NCBI GenBank assembly: GCA_024698555.1
Contig: JAILRI010000151.1
Span: 1-42,821 of the forward strand
Source: Lachnospiraceae bacterium
GTDB taxonomy: Bacteria; Bacillota; Clostridia; Lachnospirales; Lachnospiraceae
DNA length: 42,821 nucleotides
Direction: 5' to 3'
The notes under the pieces: model-generated
The model's input: only the letters and a program-made list of their open reading frames with translations
What the model was told of the DNA's origin: nothing
Database searches by the model: none
Position numbers and translations under genes: made by a program
Part shown: positions 25,371 to 34,224 of the stretch, one piece after another
Layout: each line of letters opens with the position of its first letter
Position numbering within the stretch: position 1 is the first letter of the stretch

Positions 25371-25696
25371 TGTGATATAAATAGTAATATGTGTGATATG
25401 GTCATATATTCAGAATATTTAAATAATCTGCGGATCACTATAATATTTCCGCGTCAAAAAGCCGATATATCGAGTAAGCAGATATATCGGCTTTTGATTT
25501 ATCCGTTTCTATGCAGAACTCATTTACATCGAGAGTATAATGTCACTTCTGCTGTTAAAGCAAAAAAGATATATATGCCGGCCCGGAAAAAAGGAGTTTT
25601 CCGGTAGAAACTGTGTTTACACCGATGGAACTGTAAAAGCCCGCAATATGACTGAAAGAATCAAAGGTTCCGGAAAAAGGGAAAGGAGACCCGAAT
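25371..25696. other. Noncoding spacer with terminator and hairpin
   Basis: A 326-bp gap. It holds the terminator described at 25457-25495, a TATAAT at 25536-25541 without a convincing -35, and a perfect 8-bp hairpin, CCGGAAAA-AAGGAG-TTTTCCGG (25583-25604), whose loop is a Shine-Dalgarno-like AAGGAG. Short open frames across it have no convincing start and unusual composition. Confidence 0.5.
25457..25495. terminator. Symmetric terminator after DUF624 gene
   Basis: AAAAGCCGATATATC (25457-25471) and GATATATCGGCTTTT (25481-25495) are perfect 15-bp arms with a 9-nt loop. The A/T tails suit termination on either strand. Confidence 0.85.
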
Positions 25697-26929
25697 ATGA
25701 AGATCGCATCCAGCAGCATTTCTATGGAATCCCAGCACAGGGAGAGTACTTCAGCAACCTATGAAGAACTGAATATTGAGACCAGGAGCGGCGCAAAAGC
25801 TATGGAACGGATAGCTTCTCTGGCAGAAAGCGCTGGAGACGTGGTAAAGGGTATGCGCGAATATAACCGTGAGGAAAAGCTTTCCGAGGAGCAGCGCCGT
25901 AAGGACAATGAACAGAGAAACGTGCTTTCGTTGCTCGAAAGAATGCGTGAACAAAAGCAGGAGCCGTTGTTTAAGATCAATGATGAGACCGATACGCAGA
26001 TAAAACTGCTCAGAAGGCTTTTGGAAGCGTTAAGCGGCAAGGGAAGGCTTGAACCCATAGATATTTCAGAATACAAGAGCGGTCAGGTGCTTGACTTAAG
26101 GAGCAGCAACTTTAAAAAAGCCGATATGATCGCCGGCATCCGCGGTGTTACAAACGCTACTGACGGGATTCAGGCGGCTTCGGCTGTGATGCGCGGAAGC
26201 TCCATAAGCGCTTCCGCTACGCAGATCACTGCTTTGAACATAGGAACCGGCGTGACCGGAACCACCTGGCAGCGGATCACCGCCAAGAGCGGTATGTACA
26301 ACGAAAGCGAATATACGACTTTTCAGTCTCAGGGGCTCGCGGTTACGGAGGACGGACGTTCCATCAGTTTCGGTGTGGAACTGTCCATGGGCAGATCATT
26401 TACTCAGAAATTTGAATCACTGGAAGCTCAGGAATTTATCATGACAGATCCGCTGATCATCAATATTGACAATGATGTGGCATCTGTGACCGACGTGAAG
26501 TTCAGGTTTGACCTGGACAGTGACGGCAAGGCGGAAGAAATGAGCTTTGCCGGACCGGGCAGCGGATTCCTGGCTCTTGATAAGGATGGAAACGGTAAGA
26601 TAGATAACGGAAATGAACTGTTCGGAACAAAAAGCGGAGACGGTTTTGGAGATCTGGCTGAATACGATACTGACGGTAATTCCTGGATCGATGAAAATGA
26701 TGAGATATATGAGCATCTGAAGGTCTGGACCAAAGATGAAGACGGAAACGACAGGCTCATGAGCTTGAAGGAAGCCAATGTGGGGGCGATATATCTGGGG
26801 AACGCAACGACTGAATTTACGCTGAAGGGTGAGGATAACCGGACGAATGCTCAGATCCGCAAGACCGGGATTTACCTTAAGGAGAACGGGGGTGTTGGGA
26901 CGCTGCAGCATGTTGATCTGGCGGTGTGA
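25697..26929 (+). CDS. Protein with Asp-rich calcium-binding loops
   Basis: A 410-residue protein. The first ~95 residues are charged, helical and coiled-coil-like, with no signal peptide. Residues ~250-370 hold several calcium-loop motifs: FDLDSDGKAEE, LDKDGNGKIDNGNELFG, YDTDGNSWIDENDE and TKDEDGNDR. They are arranged as in the EF-hand-like region of RTX-associated and VCBS-type proteins (D-x-DG-D/N-G-x-I-D spacing, ELFG). The middle (about 130-230) is Ser/Thr-rich and low in charge. The ATG follows AAAGGAG (25682-25688). Absence of a classical signal peptide implies either cytoplasmic calcium binding or non-classical export. The function is not recognised. Confidence 0.7.
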   Translation: MKIASSSISMESQHRESTSATYEELNIETRSGAKAMERIASLAESAGDVVKGMREYNREEKLSEEQRRKDNEQRNVLSLLERMREQKQEPLFKINDETDTQIKLLRRLLEALSGKGRLEPIDISEYKSGQVLDLRSSNFKKADMIAGIRGVTNATDGIQAASAVMRGSSISASATQITALNIGTGVTGTTWQRITAKSGMYNESEYTTFQSQGLAVTEDGRSISFGVELSMGRSFTQKFESLEAQEFIMTDPLIINIDNDVASVTDVKFRFDLDSDGKAEEMSFAGPGSGFLALDKDGNGKIDNGNELFGTKSGDGFGDLAEYDTDGNSWIDENDEIYEHLKVWTKDEDGNDRLMSLKEANVGAIYLGNATTEFTLKGEDNRTNAQIRKTGIYLKENGGVGTLQHVDLAV

Positions 26930-26968
26930 AGTATATTAAGGTGTTTAAATGTCAGACAGATACTGATG

Positions 26969-27015
26969 AAAAGGGATGTGGCTACCGCACAAAGTGCGGC
27001 AGCCACATCCCTTTT
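26969..27015 (+). terminator. Long hairpin terminator
   Basis: AAAAGGGATGTGGCT (26969-26983) pairs perfectly with AGCCACATCCCTTTT (27001-27015). An inner CCGCAC-AAA-GTGCGG extends the stem after one mismatch. The A and T ends make it usable in both directions. Confidence 0.85.
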
Positions 27016-27113
27016 CTCAGCAAGATTATTTAGGGGGCTCTGTCCGGCCAAGTAAGTCCATGCCGATATGAGGAATGAATATAGGAGTTTGCTGTATTTT
27101 TATATTATAAGGC

Positions 27114-27143
27114 TTGAATTATCCTCTATGGATGGTGTAATAT
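27114..27143 (+). promoter_or_regulatory. Candidate promoter for the EAL gene
   Basis: TTGAAT (27114-27119) and TAATAT (27138-27143) are 18 bp apart in an AT-rich region. Confidence is limited by local base composition. Confidence 0.35.
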
Positions 27144-27278
27144 ATATATTGTAACTGTGCGGATGCTGTAAATAAATACAATCGGGTTTTTTAACCTGCG
27201 ATTATCAACCGGCTTGCAGGCACTCGATTTGGGGCAGGGGTCTGAGCAGTTACTATATGTGTATAAGGGGTTCTTGGG

Positions 27279-29636
27279 ATGGCAAACAACAAGATTTACA
27301 GGAAGATCAGGAAAAACGGGTTTTTAACGTCTTTTATATTATTTATCATTTTATGTGTGGCGGCTGCCTTAGTGGTCTCTTTTTCCTTCAGGCAGTTCCT
27401 GCGATATGTGCTTGATGAAAAGCTGAGCACTGAATACAGTAAGGTGCTGTATATGGCTCGTCTGTATGAAAATGAGCTTGAAAGATCGGCTTCAGATGCT
27501 GATAAAGCAGCCGGAACCAATCTTTCAGGCGCAGTGACAGACAGCAGCGAGAATGATATTTACAAGCCCCTTGATGAGGCAGGGCGGGACTATATCATTA
27601 CGTATGCTTCGGGGAAGATCATCCATGTTAAAGGATATGACACCAGGAAGATCAATACGGTGAAGGCAAGGATCACCGAAACGTCTGATGAAATGGAGCT
27701 GTTTATCGATCAGGTAAATCCGTATTTTTACAAGGACAGGAACGGAATGATCACCATAGACAGTAAACTTTTCCTTGAACTGCTGAACGGAAAAGGTGCT
27801 ATTGACAGTGAGATAGACCGGATAGATGACAATATGAACATCAGTATCCGTGACAGTTTCCTGCAGGGCTACAATATGGGCAAACAGGCTGCTGAAGGCG
27901 GACTGCCCGCAGATGGTAACGGGGATGATCCCGGTGAAGCCGGAAGTGGTAAAGCCGATGATTCCAGCTTCTGGCAAGGCCTGAGTGACGGATGGAATGC
28001 GGATGAGTCGGGAAACATCGAGATCGGAGTTATCAGAGAAACTGAGGACGGTGAAGGAGTAAGATACCGCGACGGACTGATCTCATATCAGGTTTACAAT
28101 GACGGACGTGACAGCGAAAGCTTCGTGGATCTTCCTTTATGGATGAGCGTGGATATCATGGGCGGCGACAGGAAGCTGATCGTTCAGACTCTATTTGACA
28201 TCAGTATCCGCGAACTGATGCTCTTTGCCAAGATAGCTTCGGTCATAATCTTTCTGGTGTCCCTGGTGCTGTTAGTCATGCTCATAAACGCCATCCGCGG
28301 TATGATCAGGCAGAAGAAGATCACGGGTTATTTCTTTAGTGAGGCTACGACCGGCGGCAATAACTGGACCTGGTATCTGATAAAGGGCAACCAGCTGCTT
28401 AAAAAGCGCACCAACCGCAGATATAACTACGCGGTGATCAGCCTGCTTTTCGTCAATTACCGTACTTACTGTGTCTGCCACTCTCTTACTGAGGGTGAAA
28501 AGATGCTTAAAAGAGTATATGTAGGGCTTTCAAACCTTATTTCCAAAAAAGAAATGTGCGCATATGCCGGCTACGCGAACTTTGCCCTGATCCTTCGGTA
28601 TGAACAGGAGGAAGAACTGAAAACCAGGCTGAACAGCATGATCCGTCAGCTCGAATTTACCGATCCGGATCATAAGTTCAACTTCCAGTTCGGCGTCAGC
28701 CTGATAGGCAAGAATCTGGACGCTGCGGGTAAGCCCGTAAGGCGCAAAGACATAGAGCTTGAAAATGAATACAATAACGCTACGGCAGCCAGACTTACTA
28801 TGTCAGAGACGGAGGAATCCGGAATTGCGTTCTTTGATGAAAGGATAGTTGAAGATCAGAAGTGGCTGGATACCGTTCAGGAGCATCAGAAACAGGCTGT
28901 ATCCAATGAAGAATTCATGGTTTACTACCAGCCCAAGTATGATCCCAGAACCAATGAGCTGAGAGGAGCAGAAGCGCTGATCCGCTGGAATTCTCCTCAG
29001 TACGGTCTGGTTGCGCCCTATAAGTTCATACCTATTTTTGAGAAAAACGGGTTTATCACCGAGATAGACCATTATATGATCCAGCATGTGGCCAGAGCTC
29101 AGAAAAAATGGCTCGACGCGGGATATAAGTGTGTTCCCGTATCTGTAAATGTTTCAAGGGCACATTTTATCGAGAGTGACCTGGCTGAACAGATCAGGGA
29201 TATGATCGATGAGGCAGGATGTCCGCATCACCTGATCGAGATAGAATTGACTGAAAGCGCCTTCTTTGATGACAAGAAGGCAATGATCACGACTATCAAC
29301 AAGCTGAAAGAATACGGCTTTGCTGTATCCATGGACGATTTCGGAGCCGGTTATTCTTCACTTAATTCACTGAAGGAGATGCCTCTGGACGTGTTAAAGC
29401 TCGATGCGGAGTTCTTCAGAGGTGAGGCTGCCGAGGAAGGCAGGGGCGAGATCGTAGTATCGGAGGCCATCAAGCTTGCCAAGAGCCTCAACATGCGTAT
29501 AGTGGCAGAGGGTGTGGAGATCAAGGAACAGGTGGATTTCCTGGCATCCGAGGGCTGCGATATGATACAGGGATATTATTTCGCGAAACCCATGCCCGGT
29601 GCTGAATATGAGCAGAAGATGAGTACGGCTGCGTGA
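27279..29636 (+). CDS. Membrane-bound EAL-domain c-di-GMP phosphodiesterase with degenerate GGDEF
   Basis: A 785-residue signalling protein predicted to hydrolyse cyclic di-GMP. An N-terminal helix (~13-35), an extracytoplasmic sensor region to ~310 and a second helix (~312-337) place the sensor outside. The next ~170 residues look like a GGDEF domain without its active motif (YAGYANF where GGDEF would be). The EAL domain is intact: EAL at 565-567, NVSRAHF, IELTESAF, MDDFGAGYSS with Asp686/Asp687, VLKLD, VAEGVE and QGYYFAKPM. Catalysis is therefore likely, and the GGDEF remnant may bind GTP or dimerise. The stop codon lies within the first unit of the 41-bp tandem repeat. Confidence 0.9.
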   Translation: MANNKIYRKIRKNGFLTSFILFIILCVAAALVVSFSFRQFLRYVLDEKLSTEYSKVLYMARLYENELERSASDADKAAGTNLSGAVTDSSENDIYKPLDEAGRDYIITYASGKIIHVKGYDTRKINTVKARITETSDEMELFIDQVNPYFYKDRNGMITIDSKLFLELLNGKGAIDSEIDRIDDNMNISIRDSFLQGYNMGKQAAEGGLPADGNGDDPGEAGSGKADDSSFWQGLSDGWNADESGNIEIGVIRETEDGEGVRYRDGLISYQVYNDGRDSESFVDLPLWMSVDIMGGDRKLIVQTLFDISIRELMLFAKIASVIIFLVSLVLLVMLINAIRGMIRQKKITGYFFSEATTGGNNWTWYLIKGNQLLKKRTNRRYNYAVISLLFVNYRTYCVCHSLTEGEKMLKRVYVGLSNLISKKEMCAYAGYANFALILRYEQEEELKTRLNSMIRQLEFTDPDHKFNFQFGVSLIGKNLDAAGKPVRRKDIELENEYNNATAARLTMSETEESGIAFFDERIVEDQKWLDTVQEHQKQAVSNEEFMVYYQPKYDPRTNELRGAEALIRWNSPQYGLVAPYKFIPIFEKNGFITEIDHYMIQHVARAQKKWLDAGYKCVPVSVNVSRAHFIESDLAEQIRDMIDEAGCPHHLIEIELTESAFFDDKKAMITTINKLKEYGFAVSMDDFGAGYSSLNSLKEMPLDVLKLDAEFFRGEAAEEGRGEIVVSEAIKLAKSLNMRIVAEGVEIKEQVDFLASEGCDMIQGYYFAKPMPGAEYEQKMSTAA

Positions 29637-29789
29637 AAGCATCTGCTATGGGCAGGAAGACGTGTATGGCGGCGTGAAAGCATCTGCTATGGGCGGGAAG
29701 ACATATAAGGCAGTGTGAAAGCACCCGTTATAGGCGGGAAGATATGTACGGCAGCGTGAAAGCACGGATCGTGAGCAGAGGATGCAGAT
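29631..29789. repeat. 41-bp tandem repeat, four units
   Basis: GCGTGAAAGC or GTGTGAAAGC recurs at 29631, 29672, 29713 and 29754, an exact 41-bp period. Three units are complete and share the order TGAAAGC, a CTATGGGCGGGAAGA-like core, then GTATGGCGG. The fourth decays after about 12 bp. The TGA of the first GCGTGA is the stop of the EAL gene, and the array runs up to the start of the McrB-like gene. The period is not a multiple of three and no ORF uses it on the + strand. Confidence 0.9.
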
Positions 29790-32291
29790 ATGTATAACAA
29801 GGACATTTTTGATAAATATCTTGATTCATACAAAAGGTATCGCACATCATACGGGTGGAAACAGGTAAAATACAAGTGGCAGGCTGCATACAGCTTTAAC
29901 CACCGCTTTGATAACAATGCTTACGACATGGCCGGAAACCTTAAAACCGCCATAGACTATGACGGTGATCTGATACTGGAACTGATGGGTGAAACAGGAA
30001 ATGCTGCCGGAACCGTACGTGAAAATGGTATGGATCAGGGTAATTCTGACAGGGAGAGCACTTTTGCCATGAACAGCCCCATACGGAGTATAGGGCTGTA
30101 TGACATGGCACGTAAATTTACTGATGATGTACGTACCATGCTCAGCTTTCTTTTTAATGAGAACAGGGAGCTGTACAAACGTATAAATGAATTTTCGAAT
30201 CATGCGTCCGTAGTGCTGGACAGGATGGGAACAGGGGGCAGGAAATTCCGTTTCCAGAACGGATATATGGCGGCTGTGCTCCTGTGGCTCAAATATCCCG
30301 ATAAATATTATCCGTTTACTTTTCCTGATATCAAATGGGCTTTTGCCAATCTTAAGGCAGGAGAAATATCCTTTGGAGACGGCTTCGCCCGCAATATGAC
30401 ACTGGCTGTTGCTTTTTACGATGAAGTCAGGGAAGCTTTAAGGACAGATAAAGAGCTCCTGGATATCATAAAGGAACGGATCGATCTTACGTGCTACTCT
30501 GATCCGAAGCAGGTGACGCTGACTGCGGATTTTTGTTCGTATGTAGCGGGAAGATATCCCGAGGATGATGAAAACGGCGCGAAGGACGAGGCCGGATGGC
30601 GCCCCTGCGGGTATGATCCCGAGCTGACAAAGGATGACTGGCTGCTCATCTTAAGAAACAAGAGCATATGCGATGAAGATCATCTGGCGATCCTGGCCAG
30701 GATTAAGGACAATGGCGGGGAAGCCTGTGTGGACGAGCTGGCGAAGTATTACGGAAAGGTCAAATCCTATTACAATGAGGGAATACTTGCATTTGCGAAG
30801 AACATAACGGGCGCCTACGATATCCCTTCACCTAAGTACGAGGATACGTTTCTGCGGATGTTTTCCATTCCTTTTACCTGGAAGAATGTCAGGAGCTTTG
30901 ATGAAACAAACCTTTATTTTAAGCTGAGACCCGAGCTTGATGCGGCGCTGTCGATGATCGACTTAAGCCATGTGGAGCTGTATGTGGATGTGAATCCTCG
31001 CCGGAAGATCAAGAACTACTGGCTGCTGTCCACAAACCCCAGAGTATGGGGATTTTCACATATGGCTGTAGGAGATGTCAAGGCATATACTCTGTATAAC
31101 GATAACGGCAGCAAAAGACGTATTTTTGACAACCTGCTCAATGCCAAGGAGGGCGATATAGTAGTAGGCTACGAATCGTATCCCACCGAGCAGATAGTAG
31201 GCTTAGGCGAGGTAAGCGCCGCGCATGACGATAAATATCTGTACCTGAAAAAGACGGAAGGACTGGCTTCGCCGATAGAACTCAGGGATCTTAAGATCAA
31301 TCCCGAGCTGCATGATATGGAGTTCTTTAAGAACATGCAGGGCAATTTCTTCCACATCAATCAGGGTGAATATGAGCGTATTATGGATATGGTGCGGGAA
31401 GAAAACCCGCTGCAGCCCGAAGGAGGGGCTCTCGCCTACACAAAAGAGGATTTCCTGAATGAAGTCTATATGGACGGCAAAGAATACGATCTGATCGTGG
31501 AAGTTCTCAAAAACAAGCGTAATATGATCCTGGAAGGCGCGCCGGGAGTCGGCAAGACCTTTACAGCCAGGAGGCTTGCGTATTCGATGATGGGAAAGAA
31601 GGACGAATCAAGGATCGAGTTCGTTCAGTTCCATCAAAATTACAGCTATGACGATTTTGTGCTGGGGTACAAGCCGACCGCCAACGGAAGAGAACTCAAA
31701 TACGGCATTTTCTACAGATTCTGCCTGTATGCGGGCAATCATCCGGATCAGAAGTATTTCTTCATTATCGACGAGATCAACAGGGGCAATATGAGCAAGA
31801 TATTCGGTGAGCTCCTGATGATGATCGAGAGGGATTACAGAGGTTCTGTGACGACACTTTCCTATAACGGTCTGCGTTTTCAGGTGCCGGAAAACCTCTA
31901 TATCATAGGTATGATGAATACCGCGGACAGGTCGCTGGCTCTCATCGATTACGCTCTGCGCAGACGTTTCAGCTTCTATCTGTGCGAGCCCAGATTCCGG
32001 AAGGAAAGGTTCATTGAGTATCAAAAGTCGCTGAACAGTCCTCTGTTTGACAGGGTGATAGATGAAGTGGTAAGCTTAAATAAGGAGATAGAGCTCGATC
32101 CGAAGCTGGGCAAGGGATACTGCATCGGGCACAGCTATTTCTGCGGCAGAAACAGTACCGATGTTACAGAGGAATGGCTGCAGGCAGTGGTGGATTACGA
32201 GGTAGTGCCGATGCTGCGTGAATACTGGCACGATGAGATAGAAAGAGCAAATAAGTGGGCCGAAAGATTTCATGAGGTACTGGGGCATTAA
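29790..32291 (+). CDS. McrB-like AAA+ GTPase with EVE domain, no McrC partner
   Basis: An 833-residue protein related to the McrB motor of McrBC type IV restriction, which cuts modified DNA. The N-terminal ~400 residues are helical, with a segment FRFQNGYMAAVLLWLKYPDK. An EVE/PUA-like domain follows (about 405-530: NYWLLSTNPRVWGF, AKEGDIVVGYES, IVGLGEV), a fold that reads modified bases. The motor has Walker A GAPGVGKT (583-590), Walker B IIDEINRGN with Asp661/Glu662, and the McrB signature MNTADRSLALIDYALRRRF with Asn710-Asp713. No mcrC nuclease gene follows within the window; a GH13 gene starts 32 bp downstream. An AGAGGAT (29777-29783) precedes the ATG. A defence role is inferred. Confidence 0.85.
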   Translation: MYNKDIFDKYLDSYKRYRTSYGWKQVKYKWQAAYSFNHRFDNNAYDMAGNLKTAIDYDGDLILELMGETGNAAGTVRENGMDQGNSDRESTFAMNSPIRSIGLYDMARKFTDDVRTMLSFLFNENRELYKRINEFSNHASVVLDRMGTGGRKFRFQNGYMAAVLLWLKYPDKYYPFTFPDIKWAFANLKAGEISFGDGFARNMTLAVAFYDEVREALRTDKELLDIIKERIDLTCYSDPKQVTLTADFCSYVAGRYPEDDENGAKDEAGWRPCGYDPELTKDDWLLILRNKSICDEDHLAILARIKDNGGEACVDELAKYYGKVKSYYNEGILAFAKNITGAYDIPSPKYEDTFLRMFSIPFTWKNVRSFDETNLYFKLRPELDAALSMIDLSHVELYVDVNPRRKIKNYWLLSTNPRVWGFSHMAVGDVKAYTLYNDNGSKRRIFDNLLNAKEGDIVVGYESYPTEQIVGLGEVSAAHDDKYLYLKKTEGLASPIELRDLKINPELHDMEFFKNMQGNFFHINQGEYERIMDMVREENPLQPEGGALAYTKEDFLNEVYMDGKEYDLIVEVLKNKRNMILEGAPGVGKTFTARRLAYSMMGKKDESRIEFVQFHQNYSYDDFVLGYKPTANGRELKYGIFYRFCLYAGNHPDQKYFFIIDEINRGNMSKIFGELLMMIERDYRGSVTTLSYNGLRFQVPENLYIIGMMNTADRSLALIDYALRRRFSFYLCEPRFRKERFIEYQKSLNSPLFDRVIDEVVSLNKEIELDPKLGKGYCIGHSYFCGRNSTDVTEEWLQAVVDYEVVPMLREYWHDEIERANKWAERFHEVLGH

Positions 32292-32323
32292 GATTGCTTT
32301 TACAGTAACGAAAGGATACGAAT

Positions 32324-33637
32324 ATGTGGGCATATGAAAGTGTTTTTTATCAGATCTATCCGCTGGGCTTCTGCGGAGCTCCGTTTGAAAATGACGGGAT
32401 CCTTGAACACAGGATACTGAAAGTTCTGGACTGGATCCCTCATATGCAGAAGCTGGGGATAAACGCAGTTTATTTCTCACCTGTATTTGAATCCGATACA
32501 CACGGGTATAATACCAGGGATTATACAAAGATAGATGTAAGGCTGGGTACTAACGAGGACTTTAAAAAGGTCTGTGAGGCTCTTCACGTTGCCGGCATCA
32601 AGGTAGTGCTGGACGGCGTTTTTAACCATGTTGGACGCGGTTTTCCGCAGTTTCGGGATGTAGTGGAACGGCGCGAGGCCTCGCCCTATACCGGATGGTT
32701 TTCGAGGATAGATTTCGGGGGCAATTCACCTTATAACGACGGTCTGTGGTATGAAGGCTGGGAAGGCAACTATGATCTAGTCAAGCTGAACCTGCGCAAT
32801 GAGGAGGTTATAGGCCATATTTTTAACGCCGTAGAGGGCTGGATAAGGGAATTTGACATCGATGGACTGCGTCTGGATGTGGCGTACTGCCTTGACCGTG
32901 ATTTCTTACGCAGGCTTCGTGAGTTTACCGATTCAAAGAAGCAGGATTTCTTCCTGCTCGGTGAAGTACTTCACGGCGAGTACGGCAGGATGCTGAACGA
33001 GATGCACCTGCATTCTCTCACCAATTACCAGTGCTACAAGGGGCTTCATTCGGCGATCAATTCATGTAATATGTTCGAGATCATCCACTCTCTCATGAGG
33101 CTCTTCGGACCCGAGGACTGGACTGTGTGCAGGGGCGCGCATCTGCTTTCCTTCGCGGATAATCATGATGTATCGAGGATCGCGACCATACTGCAGGATA
33201 AAAACTGTCTGCCTCTTCTTTATGCTCTGGTGTTCGGAATGCCGGGAATTCCCTGCGTGTATTACGGGAGCGAATGGGGCGCAACCGGCGACAAGGCTCA
33301 GGGCGATCCTTCCTTAAGACCGTCTTTTGACGCGCCTGAATGGAATACGCTTACAGATTACATAGCGGCTCTCGCGAAAGCCAAGCGCGAAAGCCGGGCA
33401 CTGAACTACGGCGGCATGAGGAATGTACTGCTGACCAACAGGCAGTGTATTTTTGAACGCAGGTGCGATGATGAGAGGGTCATGGTGGCGATCAATATTG
33501 ATTCCAATCTGTATATGGCCCATTTTGACGCGGGCTGCGGAACGGCGGTTGACCTGATCACCGGCAAGCCGCATGACTTTGGGGGCGGAAGCGAACTGGC
33601 TCCCTACACCGCGTATTTCTGGCTGATGGAGAGATAA
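32324..33637 (+). CDS. Glycoside hydrolase family 13, intracellular alpha-amylase/maltodextrin hydrolase
   Basis: A 437-residue GH13 enzyme acting on alpha-1,4-glucans or maltodextrins. The barrel starts at YQIYPLGFCG. Conserved regions are region I DGVFNHVG, region II DGLRLDVA with nucleophile Asp185, region III LLGEVLHG with acid/base Glu214, and region IV FADNHD with Asp282. GMPGIPCVYYGSEWG follows. It lacks a signal peptide and an N-terminal carbohydrate-binding domain, so it is a short cytoplasmic form. A ribosome binding site, AAAGGAT (32310-32316), precedes the ATG. The TetR gene follows by 28 bp. Product specificity (maltogenic, neopullulanase-like or other) is uncertain. Confidence 0.9.
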   Translation: MWAYESVFYQIYPLGFCGAPFENDGILEHRILKVLDWIPHMQKLGINAVYFSPVFESDTHGYNTRDYTKIDVRLGTNEDFKKVCEALHVAGIKVVLDGVFNHVGRGFPQFRDVVERREASPYTGWFSRIDFGGNSPYNDGLWYEGWEGNYDLVKLNLRNEEVIGHIFNAVEGWIREFDIDGLRLDVAYCLDRDFLRRLREFTDSKKQDFFLLGEVLHGEYGRMLNEMHLHSLTNYQCYKGLHSAINSCNMFEIIHSLMRLFGPEDWTVCRGAHLLSFADNHDVSRIATILQDKNCLPLLYALVFGMPGIPCVYYGSEWGATGDKAQGDPSLRPSFDAPEWNTLTDYIAALAKAKRESRALNYGGMRNVLLTNRQCIFERRCDDERVMVAINIDSNLYMAHFDAGCGTAVDLITGKPHDFGGGSELAPYTAYFWLMER

Positions 33638-33665
33638 GAGTAACTATTGAGAAGAGGAACAGATC

Positions 33666-34190
33666 ATGGGAGACCGCAGGACGGAATATACGAAAAAGGT
33701 AATCAGAAAGGCTTTATTTACCCTTATGAAGAAGCGGAGCCTTTCGGACATCACCGTGAAGGAGATCTGCGAGGAAGCGGATGTCAACAGGGCTACATTT
33801 TACAGGAATTATCTTGATATTTTCGACCTGTACGAGAAGATCGAGGCCGATCTGTGCTCGGAAGCGCTGGGCGAGGACGAAGTTCCCGGAGCCGACCGCA
33901 ACCGGGTGTTTGAGATCATGTACAAAAATAAGCATTTTTACAGGGATTATTTTGAAATGCGCCTGTCAAGCGAGCTGCTGCGCAATACAGTAAAGCTGCT
34001 GTTCGATCAGATGAGGGAGCTGGTAAAGAAGCGCGGAACCTACAACGAAGAGGACTTTGAGATCTCCTATCAGTTCAATTACAGCGGAATAGCCGGCGCT
34101 ACCAGGGACTGGCTGAATAAGGGCTGTACCATACAGCCCAAGGAATTTGCCGATACAGTGTACGGCTTTCTGGCTAAGCAGTACCGTTGA
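33666..34190 (+). CDS. TetR/AcrR family transcriptional regulator
   Basis: A 174-residue TetR-type regulator. The N-terminal DNA-binding domain (about 8-56) has TKKVIRKALFTLMKKRSLSDITVKEICEEADVNRATFYRNYLD, with the HTH recognition helix NRATFYRNY. The C-terminal ligand-binding part is helical and short, as in the DhaS-like TetR_C subgroup, with FNYSGIAGATRDWLNKG near the end. Position between the amylase and the VanZ gene suggests it may control either, but no operator is evident. The ATG follows AGAGGAAC (33653-33660). Confidence 0.85.
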   Translation: MGDRRTEYTKKVIRKALFTLMKKRSLSDITVKEICEEADVNRATFYRNYLDIFDLYEKIEADLCSEALGEDEVPGADRNRVFEIMYKNKHFYRDYFEMRLSSELLRNTVKLLFDQMRELVKKRGTYNEEDFEISYQFNYSGIAGATRDWLNKGCTIQPKEFADTVYGFLAKQYR

Positions 34191-34224
34191 AAATTATCTA
34201 TGATCATATAAGGATGAATTCAAG

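Larger units (their letters stand above)
26930..27278. other. Noncoding spacer upstream of EAL gene
   Basis: A 349-bp spacer. Its left part is the terminator at 26969-27015. The remainder is AT-rich and contains the promoter candidate at 27114-27143 with a leader of about 130 nt. I looked for a c-di-GMP riboswitch in the leader and saw no recognisable GEMM core. Confidence 0.5.

Noticed and set aside
25389-25764. Two short + strand ORFs in the spacer before the calcium-loop gene
   Set aside because: One crosses a perfect terminator hairpin, the other overlaps the next gene's start; neither has a ribosome binding site or recognisable protein pattern.
26930-27278. c-di-GMP riboswitch upstream of the EAL gene
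   Set aside because: No GEMM core or tetraloop-receptor pattern could be found by eye in the leader.
29631-29789. Minus-strand ORFs across the 41-bp repeats (repetitive His/Cys-rich peptides)
   Set aside because: They are by-products of the tandem repeat, have no ribosome binding site, and cover the real genes on the + strand.
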